NCBI GenBank assembly: GCA_946478895.1
Contig: CAMLDY010000054.1
Coordinates: forward strand, 1-16,300
From: an uncultured Gemmatimonadota bacterium
GTDB lineage: Bacteria > Gemmatimonadota > Gemmatimonadetes > Gemmatimonadales > Gemmatimonadaceae
DNA: 16,300 nucleotides
Direction of reading: 5' to 3'
A program made the position numbers and the translations under genes. Within the stretch, counting starts at the first letter, position 1, and every line of letters begins with the position of its first letter. The notes beneath the pieces are model-generated. The model did not search any database, was not told the DNA's origin, and saw only the letters and a program-made list of their open reading frames with translations. Of the stretch, positions 7,654 to 13,472 are shown piece by piece.

Positions 7654-7679
7654 ATACTGACGGCCTATGCCTAAGTCAA
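7651..7679 (-). promoter_or_regulatory. Sigma-70-type promoter of the tetR-efflux-sigma operon
   Basis: On the minus strand TTGACT (7679-7674) and TATATT (7656-7651) are separated by exactly 17 bp, close to the housekeeping consensus. The -10 box shares three bases with the TetR operator. Transcription would start near 7643-7645, within the operator. Confidence 0.8.
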
Positions 7680-7754
7680 ACTGAATCGCCGGCGTTTCGA
7701 GTCTCGCCTACGGGGACCGGCTCGCGGCCGGGGGCTCGTTTCCTAAAGACTAAA

Positions 7755-7904
7755 GAAGACTACCAGCTAATGGCGGTGGGCGGAGCGGCTAGCGGCTCCG
7801 AGCACTGGTTTGATAACAGCACTCCATCCGAAGCGCTGCCTTTCATCAAACCCATGCTCGGTGCCGCCAGCCGCTGCGCCCGAAGCCCCCAGCTGGTAGT
7901 CTTC
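7755..7904. repeat. 150-bp imperfect palindromic element, copy 1
   Basis: A 14-bp inverted repeat, GAAGACTACCAGCT at 7755-7768 and its exact complement at 7891-7904, bounds a 150-bp element. The two inner arms also pair in register without bulges: 26 of 35 positions match in the next section, and GGTTTGATA faces CATCAAACC further in. The whole unit can fold into a hairpin of about 61 bp with a 28-nt tip, which itself has a small stem (CAGCACT/AGCGCTG). It shares about 79% of positions with copy 2 at 13294-13443, in the same orientation and at the same length. It lies 31 bp after the stop of the small membrane gene and about 75 bp before the efflux operon promoter. No open frame is supported inside it. 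On the minus strand it is followed by a moderately T-rich stretch (TTTAGTCTTTAGG). It could be a MITE/REP-like repeat, or a terminator or insulator. Confidence 0.85.
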
Positions 7905-7935
7905 GTTGATATTTCCGGAAATGAGCCCGGGCCGC

Positions 7936-8091
7936 TTAGTGGGCTGCCTCGACCGCCTCCGCAGCGTGCTTGCCGCGGAAATGGGCGTTGGTCAACAGCA
8001 CGATCGCGGTCATCAGCAGGAACAGGGTCACCGCGCCGAGTATGAACCCGGTGATCGCGGCGCCAAAGTCGGTCTTCTTTTTCGTCGCCAT
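7936..8091 (-). CDS. Small one-helix membrane protein (51 aa), unknown function
   Basis: A 51-residue protein is read from an ATG at 8091-8089 to TAA at 7938-7936. It begins [15 protein letters not shown], has one clear transmembrane helix (about residues 11-35, with FILGAVTLFLLMTAIVLLT), and ends in a short charged tail (NAHFRGKHAAEAVEAAH). Basic residues before the helix predict the N-terminus inside. Its start overlaps the cyclophilin stop as TGATG, sharing one base, which is strong evidence for a real, translationally coupled gene. I do not recognise the family. It could be a small accessory membrane subunit; no function is claimed. Confidence 0.7.
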   Translation of the reverse strand: MATKKKTDFGAAITGFILGAVTLFLLMTAIVLLTNAHFRGKHAAEAVEAAH

Positions 8092-8570
8092 CACTTCGCT
8101 CCCGCGTCTTCGGCGACCCTTGCCTTGGTCACCTTGTCGTTCTGGCTGATCTTCGGCACGACGTCGAGCCCGTCGACCACTTTGCCGAAGACGGTGTGCA
8201 CGCCGTTCAGGTGCCTGGTGTTCTGCTCGTTCAGCACGATAAAGAACTGGCTGCCGCCGGTGTTCTTGCCGGCGTGCGCCATCGACAGCGCTCCGACCTC
8301 GTGCTTGTGCGGATTCCCGTCGGTCTCGCAGTTGATCTTGTAGCCGGGCCCGCCTGTGCCGACCGGTCCCTTCGGATTGGCGTCATCCTTCGAGAACGGG
8401 TCGCCGCCCTGGACGACGAAGTCCTGGATGACTCGATGGAACTTCGTCCCGTCGTAGAAGCCCGAGTTCGCCAGCTTCTCGAAATTGGCAACGGTCTTCG
8501 GCGCTGCCTTTTCGTACAGCTCGGCGCGCATGGTTCCCTTGTTGGTCTCTATCGTCGCGATCTTGGTCAT
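8091..8570 (-). CDS. Cyclophilin-type peptidyl-prolyl cis-trans isomerase
   Basis: This 159-residue single-domain cyclophilin catalyses cis-trans isomerisation of peptide bonds before proline. No signal peptide is present, so it should act in the cytoplasm, like PpiB. Core motifs are all visible: [15 protein letters not shown] (residues 44-58, with the catalytic Arg at 46), [15 protein letters not shown] (97-111) and [12 protein letters not shown] (120-131). At the position of human CypA Trp121 it has His, common in bacterial forms. ATG at 8570. Its stop overlaps the start of the small membrane gene behind it. The 76-bp gap to the reductase gene upstream contains a short 7-bp tandem repeat. 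Confidence 0.95.
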   Translation of the reverse strand: MTKIATIETNKGTMRAELYEKAAPKTVANFEKLANSGFYDGTKFHRVIQDFVVQGGDPFSKDDANPKGPVGTGGPGYKINCETDGNPHKHEVGALSMAHAGKNTGGSQFFIVLNEQNTRHLNGVHTVFGKVVDGLDVVPKISQNDKVTKARVAEDAGAK

Positions 8571-8608
8571 TTGGTGTGGCGGTCGGTGGAACGGGGAATC
8601 TAACAGAG

Positions 8609-8636
8609 GCGGGAAGCGGGAGGCGGGAAGCGGGAA
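8609..8636. repeat. Short tandem repeat, four 7-bp units
   Basis: Four consecutive copies of GCGGGAA (the second reads GCGGGAG) lie in the 76-bp gap between the reductase stop (8647) and the cyclophilin start (8570). It is a purine-rich microsatellite-like tract. It could vary in length by slippage, but nothing shows a function. Confidence 0.8.
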
Positions 8637-8646
8637 GGGATGGGAG

Positions 8647-9381
8647 CTAGCGTGATCCGGGGGGCGGAGCGGTGTCGGCGGATTTGGTCGTCGCCGTGCG
8701 AGATGACGCTGCGGGCGGGGCGCCGGCGGCGGTGAATTGCGGCGGGCGCTCGGGCGTCGCTTCGGAGAGTGCGCGCTTCACGCCGGCTGAATCGAAGTCA
8801 GTTGCATACACCGGTGTCCCGGGCTGTTGCTTCCACGATTCGTCGAGACTTCCGGCGTCGACGGGATCGAAGCCGATTTCGTCTACAAGATTCATCACGA
8901 TTTTCTTGGCGGCGGCGTCGTCGCCGGCGACGGGGAGCGCAATCCGCCCGGGAGCGCCGCGCGGCTTGCCAAGCTCGAGGAGGTGCTGCGCGTAGATGTT
9001 GTTGAACGCCTTGATGACGGGCCGTCCCAGCTGCTCCGACGTCCAGCGGCTCTCGGTAATCCCATCCTCGATTGCCTTGATCAGTCCGTCGCGCTGCGGG
9101 TAGTAGTTGCCGGTATCGACAATCGGGAGGTCCTCGGGCGTGCCCGCGAACAGATCGCGCGGGAGCCTGGGGATTGCCTTCATCGGAATCGTCACGATCA
9201 CGACCTCCCCGTGCTTCGCAGCTTCCTTTGGCGTTACGGCCTTGGCTCCGGTTTCTCTTGCGAGATCAGCCAGGGTCTCGGGGCCTCGGGAATTTGCGAC
9301 GTAAACGTCGTGGCCGACCGCGGCGAATCTGCGCGTCAGGGTTCCGCCGATGTGTCCGGCGCCGATGATTCCGATTTTCAT
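8647..9381 (-). CDS. NADP-dependent reductase, F420-dependent oxidoreductase-like (NPD/Rossmann)
   Basis: This 244-residue Rossmann-fold protein starts [26 protein letters not shown], with the GxGxxG dinucleotide loop at 7-12. NSRGPETL (30-37) after the second strand fits binding of the NADP 2'-phosphate. This is the family of the NADPH:F420 oxidoreductase domain (ProC/F420-like); its true substrate here is unknown. [18 protein letters not shown] and [13 protein letters not shown] are typical of the family. The C-terminus (about 205-244) is a Pro/Ala/Ser-rich, probably disordered tail. The start at 9381 is chosen over a longer frame because it makes a 4-bp ATGA overlap with the endonuclease III gene. 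Confidence 0.85.
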   Translation of the reverse strand: MKIGIIGAGHIGGTLTRRFAAVGHDVYVANSRGPETLADLARETGAKAVTPKEAAKHGEVVIVTIPMKAIPRLPRDLFAGTPEDLPIVDTGNYYPQRDGLIKAIEDGITESRWTSEQLGRPVIKAFNNIYAQHLLELGKPRGAPGRIALPVAGDDAAAKKIVMNLVDEIGFDPVDAGSLDESWKQQPGTPVYATDFDSAGVKRALSEATPERPPQFTAAGAPPAASSRTATTKSADTAPPPGSR

Positions 9382-10112
9382 TTCGTCTCCCGGTAGATGC
9401 TGACTGTGCTCGATGGACAAATCTCGTTCAGGCTGCAGATGTTGCATTTCGGCGCCCGCGCATCGCAGATGCGGCGACCGTGAAAGATCAGTACGTGGGC
9501 AAGCATCGCCCAGTCATCGCGGGGAAACAGCGGCATCAGATCCTCTTCGATCTTGACTGGATCTTTCTGCTTTGACAATCCCAGCCGGGCGCTGAGCCGT
9601 CCGACGTGGGTGTCGACGACGACGCCTTCGTTTTTCCGGAACGCGTTGCCGAGGATGACGTTGGCGGTCTTGCGCCCGACGCCGGGTAGCTTGACCAACG
9701 CCTCCATCGAATCCGGGACCTGTCCATCGTGCCTCTCCACCAGCGCTTTGCCGAGCGCGATCAGACTCTTCGTCTTGCTGCGGAAGAATCCGGTGCTCTT
9801 AATGATTTCCTCGAGTTTTTCCGGAGGCGCGTCGGCGAGCGCGGCGGCCGTCGGATAGGTCCTGAAGAGCAGCGGCGTCACCATGTTGACGCGCCTGTCG
9901 GTGCACTGCGCGCTGAGAATGGTGGCGACCAGCAGTTGCAGCGGCGTCTCGTGATCGAGCTCGCAGTGCGCGTCGGGGTGCGCTGCCTTGAGGCGCGCGA
10001 ACACGTCGCGGGAATAGGGGCCGAGCTCGGCTCGCGTGATCCGACGCATCTTCGCCTTGGTTCTGCGCACCGGGCGTTTGGCTTCTCGGGTTTTGGGGAC
10101 AGTGCGCCTCAT
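9378..10112 (-). CDS. nth: Endonuclease III (DNA glycosylase/AP lyase)
   Basis: This 244-residue base-excision repair enzyme removes oxidised pyrimidines and cuts the resulting abasic site. The helix-hairpin-helix LPGVGRKTAN (142-151) contains the catalytic Lys148, and VDTHVGRL (166-173) the catalytic Asp167. The 4Fe-4S cluster motif C-x6-C-x2-C-x5-C is complete (Cys 216, 223, 226, 232). The N-terminus is about 25 residues longer than in E. coli Nth and strongly basic (RRTVPKTREAKRPVRRTKAK). The ATG at 10112 overlaps the polymerase X stop as ATGA, which supports this start over a later Met at residue 22. Placed between polymerase X and a reductase gene in one operon. Confidence 0.96.
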   Translation of the reverse strand: MRRTVPKTREAKRPVRRTKAKMRRITRAELGPYSRDVFARLKAAHPDAHCELDHETPLQLLVATILSAQCTDRRVNMVTPLLFRTYPTAAALADAPPEKLEEIIKSTGFFRSKTKSLIALGKALVERHDGQVPDSMEALVKLPGVGRKTANVILGNAFRKNEGVVVDTHVGRLSARLGLSKQKDPVKIEEDLMPLFPRDDWAMLAHVLIFHGRRICDARAPKCNICSLNEICPSSTVSIYRETK

Positions 10113-11839
10113 TTGGCGCTCCGCCTTCTGGCAAACGCGACGACTTCGTCCGCGCTGCGTGTATTGAGAATCTCGCCGGCCTCGAGCCAGGCCTTGCGCG
10201 CCATCCCCACCCCAAAGTGCACGTTGTCGAGTCCCGGCGTCGAGTGCGCGTCGGGGCCGATCTCGATGGTGACGCCCAGCTCCTTGGCGCGCCGGCAGTA
10301 CCGCCAGTCGAGGTCGAGCCGGTGCGGGTCGGCGTTGAGCTCGACCGCTGCTCCAACCTGCGCCGCCTTCTCGAGCACCGCTTCGACGTCGAGGGCGTAC
10401 GGCTCACGCGACAACAAGAGCCGCCCGGTCGGATGCGCGAGGATCGTGAGATGCGGATCGTCGAGTGCGGCGAGCACTCGCTTCGTCATCGCATCTCCAT
10501 CCATGCTGAACCGCGAGTGGATGGATCCGATCACGAAATCGAGCTGATCGAGGATCTGCGCGTCGTAATCGAGACGTCCATCGGCCATGATGTCGGCTTC
10601 AATTCCCTTCAGGATGCGGAAGCCGGTCATCCGCGCATTGAGCTCGTCGATCTCCTCGAGCTGGCGCTGGAGCTTGTCGCGCTTGAGTCCGCCCGCGTAG
10701 AACGCGGACTCCGAGTGGTCGGTGATGCCGATGTAGTCCCAGCCGCGCTCGATCGCAGCTTCAGCCATCTCCTCGATGGTCGCCGAGCCGTCGGAATAGT
10801 CCGAATGATTGTGGAGCGCGCCGCGCAGGTCATCGTACACGAGCAGATTCGGCAGCTCGTGGCGGGCGGCGGCCTCGATCTCTCCCATGGCTTCGCGAAG
10901 CTCCGGCGGAATCATGGCGAGACCCAGCGCCCTGAAGAAATCCTCCTCGCTTCTCACTGGCATCCGCTTGCCTTTCCGCAGCAGCGAATTGCCGGTAATC
11001 TCAAAGCCACGGTCGCGGGCGTAGCGGTTCATCTCCTCGACGTGGGCGTTGCTTCCCGTGGCGCGCCACAACGCGACGGCATAGTCGGTTTTGTCGACGC
11101 AGTTCATGTCGAGGTGGGTGCCGTCGACGAATCTGATGTGCACCGAACCGGGCTCCGAGTTGCCGTGCGCCTCTCGCACACCAGGAGATCGCGCGAACGA
11201 ATCAGCGACCCTCGCCGGATCGACCGAGCATTCGGCGACGATGTCGATGTCGGCGACGACTTCGTTGTGGCGGCGGATGGAGCCCGCGACTTCAGCGTGG
11301 ACGATGTCGGGATGTTTGACGACGTTGGCGAGCAGCACGTGGGCTTCGATCGCCGCCGCCGGGAAACGCTGCAGATGCTTGTTGCGTCGCAGGGTCTCGA
11401 TTCCCTTCAGGATCTTGTCGGCGGTTTTCTTTCCGAATTTCGGCAGCTCGGCGAGCCTGCCGTTCTGGGCGACCTGCTCGAGATCCTCGAGCGAGTTGAC
11501 GCCGAGCTCGTCGTGAATGAGCTGGACCTTGGCGATGTTGAGACCGGGAACGCGAAGGAGATCGAGAAATCCTTCCGGCATACCTTCGCGCAGCCGGTTC
11601 AGGTACGACGATTCGCCGGTCTCCACCAGCTCGCGGACCACCGAAAGTGTGGCGGGACCGATGCCGGGCGTGTCCGCCAGCTCGCCAGATCGGAGCAGGG
11701 GACCGAGGTCGTCGCTGTCGAGCGCGATCAGCGAGCGGGCCGCGCCCTTGTACGCGCGGGCCTTGAATTTCTGGTCGGTTTTTACCTGGAGGAGCGCGCC
11801 GATCTGGGACAGAACGTGCGCGGCCGAGCGCGAATCCAT
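10109..11839 (-). CDS. polX: DNA polymerase X with C-terminal PHP domain
   Basis: This 576-residue family X DNA polymerase is fused to a PHP phosphoesterase, the usual bacterial PolX, a gap-filling enzyme with 3'-5' exonuclease or AP-processing activity in base excision repair. The N-terminal 8-kDa-like domain and helix-hairpin-helix motifs occur at TPGIGPATL (57-65), VPGLN and LPKFGKKTADKIL (132-144). The nucleotidyltransferase motif GS at 186-187 is followed by Asp197 and Asp199 (VVADIDIV), with the third acid probably Asp244. The PHP domain starts near 340 with HNHSDYSDG (343-351), TDHS, LKGIEADIM, GSIHSRF, ILAHPTGR, VELNADP and a late DAHS, so its metal ligands look intact. ATG at 11839, preceded by GAGG lying within a small dyad (11842-11856). 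It heads an operon with nth and the reductase gene. Confidence 0.96.
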   Translation of the reverse strand: MDSRSAAHVLSQIGALLQVKTDQKFKARAYKGAARSLIALDSDDLGPLLRSGELADTPGIGPATLSVVRELVETGESSYLNRLREGMPEGFLDLLRVPGLNIAKVQLIHDELGVNSLEDLEQVAQNGRLAELPKFGKKTADKILKGIETLRRNKHLQRFPAAAIEAHVLLANVVKHPDIVHAEVAGSIRRHNEVVADIDIVAECSVDPARVADSFARSPGVREAHGNSEPGSVHIRFVDGTHLDMNCVDKTDYAVALWRATGSNAHVEEMNRYARDRGFEITGNSLLRKGKRMPVRSEEDFFRALGLAMIPPELREAMGEIEAAARHELPNLLVYDDLRGALHNHSDYSDGSATIEEMAEAAIERGWDYIGITDHSESAFYAGGLKRDKLQRQLEEIDELNARMTGFRILKGIEADIMADGRLDYDAQILDQLDFVIGSIHSRFSMDGDAMTKRVLAALDDPHLTILAHPTGRLLLSREPYALDVEAVLEKAAQVGAAVELNADPHRLDLDWRYCRRAKELGVTIEIGPDAHSTPGLDNVHFGVGMARKAWLEAGEILNTRSADEVVAFARRRSAK

Positions 11840-11901
11840 GCCCTCAATATATGAGGCCGGAACGCCGATTTACTCGGCCCTCGCCGCGCGAGGACCGGCG
11901 A

Positions 11902-12363
11902 TCAGGTGGTCTCTTCGATTCCGGCGTGGAAGGGCAGGGTCTTCACGATCTCTTCAATCTGCTTCTGGATCAGCTCCAGCTCCTGACTGGCGCCCTCGCT
12001 GTCCAGCATCCCGTGCCGCATGGTGACCGCGACGCGGTTCATGTACTTGATCTTGGTGATGATCTCCTCGGTGGCCCGGCGAAGTCGGATGTACCGCCTC
12101 TTGTCGGCCAGAGCGCGGTGGCAGCGGCGCTCGAGATCCTGGGGAGTGAGCTTTCTCGCGACTTCGACTGCTTCAGCGATGGTCCGGCCCGGTACGGCGC
12201 CGTGGTCGGGGATGCCCATCTGGTCGCTCGAGGGATCGCTGAACCAGAGGCGGCCGATGTACTCGACGCCGTCATAGGCGAGACGAAGCGCTACCCTGTA
12301 TTCCTTGCCGTCGACCGTGATCGAGCTGATCGCGTGCTGTGTTACGCCGGAGTCTGATGTCAT
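11902..12363 (-). CDS. Conserved-looking protein of unknown function (153 aa)
   Basis: This 153-residue soluble protein has no signal or membrane segment. The N-terminal third looks like beta strands (ITVDGKEYRVALRLAYDGVEYIGRLWFSD). The middle and C-terminus look helical and basic to acidic (TIAEAVEVARKLTPQDLERRCHRALADKRRYIRLRRATEEIITKIKYMNR, then ELELIQKQIEEIVKTL, a possible coiled coil). It has a single Cys (81). I recognise no family. It starts 9 bp after the hydrolase stop, so the two are co-transcribed. A 62-bp gap separates it from polX on the same strand, so read-through into the repair operon is possible. Codon use and the clean fit between neighbours support a real gene. Confidence 0.75.
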   Translation of the reverse strand: MTSDSGVTQHAISSITVDGKEYRVALRLAYDGVEYIGRLWFSDPSSDQMGIPDHGAVPGRTIAEAVEVARKLTPQDLERRCHRALADKRRYIRLRRATEEIITKIKYMNRVAVTMRHGMLDSEGASQELELIQKQIEEIVKTLPFHAGIEETT

Positions 12364-12372
12364 GCCTGAAGT

Positions 12373-13266
12373 TCAGCTGCGTACGGTCGGATTGGTCTCA
12401 TCAAGAAATCGGTCGGTTGCCGCGAAAAGCCGGGTAGGCTGTTCAACGTACGGCACATGGCCACAGTCGTCCAGCACCACCAGGTTCGTGGCGAGGGCGC
12501 TGGCCGCTTCTCTGGAAGACGCTAATGGAATCGGATCGTCACGCCCCGCGATCACAATCGAGGGGATGCGGACGCCCTTCAGATCGTCGATCAGGTTGAA
12601 ATTGCCCAGACTTGCCCACACGGATTGCTGCACCCGCCCCACTACTCGGAACGGTGTCAGATCCGTTGCGTTCGCCGGATCTGCAAAATAACCAGCTACG
12701 CCGAGCTCGAAGGCTCGCTGCCGGTAGGCCTGCGGATCGCGTTCGCGCAGCCCCGACGCCGCGAGCTCATCGCGCATCCTCTGGATTTCCGGACTCTGCT
12801 GCCGGCGCGCAAACTCCGCCTCGAATTGCTGGCGGTACGCGCTTGTCAGTGGCGCGGGATTGATCAGCAGCAGCCGCGCTGGCGGTGGGAGATGCGGGTT
12901 TCCCCTCTGCTGAATCGCGTAGAGGAGGGCCAGCATCGCGCCCCACGAATAGCCGACGATCGAAAGCGGGTCCAGTCCGAATTCATCGACGACTGCAGCG
13001 AGGTCCTCGACGTGGGTCTGCCAGGTGACGGGGACCCGGGCATCGGCGCGCGATTTCCCGCCGCCCCGCTGATCGTAGAAAAGCAGGTCGTGGTTCTCTC
13101 CCAGGTGGAGCATCTGGGGCAGCAGATAACAGTGATCCGCACCGGGCCCGCCGTGGAGGACGAGCAGCTTCGGACCATCGGCGCGGCCGTACTTCACCCA
13201 GTACAGTGGGGAGTCTGTCGAGGTTGTGAATCCTTCTTCCCGAGGAGCGGGGATTGGTTTGGGCAA
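12373..13266 (-). CDS. Alpha/beta hydrolase, proline iminopeptidase-like (S33)
   Basis: This 297-residue cytoplasmic hydrolase shows HGGPGADH (38-45, oxyanion-hole HGGPG of the prolyl aminopeptidase family), DQRGGGKS (65-72), the nucleophile elbow GYSWGA (Ser107), an acid at GRDDPIP (Asp243 or 244) and the catalytic His270 in CGHVPYVEQP. A helical cap lies between about 140 and 215. The likely activity is release of N-terminal residues from peptides, but esterase or other hydrolase activity cannot be excluded. The frame begins with TTG at 13266. No ATG or GTG lies between the upstream stop and this codon, and no good Shine-Dalgarno is seen; a GTG at W-V-K-Y (residue 24) is a less likely start. 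Palindromic element copy 2 ends only 20 bp upstream, so the gene has almost no room for its own promoter outside the element. Confidence 0.88.
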   Translation of the reverse strand: MPKPIPAPREEGFTTSTDSPLYWVKYGRADGPKLLVLHGGPGADHCYLLPQMLHLGENHDLLFYDQRGGGKSRADARVPVTWQTHVEDLAAVVDEFGLDPLSIVGYSWGAMLALLYAIQQRGNPHLPPPARLLLINPAPLTSAYRQQFEAEFARRQQSPEIQRMRDELAASGLRERDPQAYRQRAFELGVAGYFADPANATDLTPFRVVGRVQQSVWASLGNFNLIDDLKGVRIPSIVIAGRDDPIPLASSREAASALATNLVVLDDCGHVPYVEQPTRLFAATDRFLDETNPTVRS

Positions 13267-13286
13267 GGCTAATCTGAACGGGGATA

Positions 13287-13450
13287 GATCACTGAAGACT
13301 ACCAGCTAGTGGCTATGGGCGGAGCGGCTGGGAGCGCTGAGCACGGATTTGATAACCGCAATCCGTCCGACGCACCGCTTTTCATCCAACCCTGGCTCGC
13401 AGCCGCCGGCTGCTCCGCTCACTGCTATCAGCTGGTAGTCTTCAGTGATC
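13287..13450. repeat. Imperfect palindromic element, copy 2 (150-bp core with 21-bp perfect terminal inverted repeats)
   Basis: The core at 13294-13443 begins with GAAGACTACCAGCT and ends with its complement, as in copy 1, and is again exactly 150 bp. Here the perfect inverted repeat continues outward by 7 bp on each side (GATCACT ... AGTGATC), giving 21-bp ends at 13287-13307 and 13430-13450. Inner arms pair imperfectly, with several G-U-type positions. It fills 164 of the 206 bp between the M42 stop (13473) and the hydrolase TTG (13266). Against copy 1 the inner sequence differs at about 32 of 150 positions by hand count, with no insertions or deletions; both 14-bp ends are unchanged. No target-site duplication is evident. 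There is no T-tract after the hairpin on the minus strand here, so a simple Rho-independent terminator is not a full explanation. Confidence 0.87.
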
Positions 13451-13472
13451 CTTCCATTCAACCGCAAACGTG

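Noticed and set aside
7717..7731. Small GC-rich hairpin CCGGC-TCGCG-GCCGG upstream of the efflux promoter
   Set aside because: A 5-bp stem in GC-rich DNA with no T-tract; expected by chance.
7755..7904. Palindromic element as a plain Rho-independent terminator
   Set aside because: The hairpin is far longer than normal terminators, both copies keep the same 150-bp length and sequence, and copy 2 has no T-tract. A terminating effect is still possible but does not explain the structure.
7770..8045. Plus-strand frame starting inside palindromic element copy 1
   Set aside because: It has no ribosome site, runs antisense into the small membrane gene, and copy 2 does not preserve the frame meaningfully; the element is better explained as non-coding.
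10217..11854. Long plus-strand open frame of 545 codons opposite DNA polymerase X
   Set aside because: It is antisense to a gene with complete catalytic motifs. Its translation is Arg/Val/Asp-rich without any recognisable motif, as expected from a high-GC shadow frame.
11842..11856. Small dyad CCTCA-ATATA-TGAGG directly before polX, as an operator
   Set aside because: Only a 5-bp arm, one arm is the polX ribosome site, and no regulator gene is nearby; chance is a sufficient explanation.
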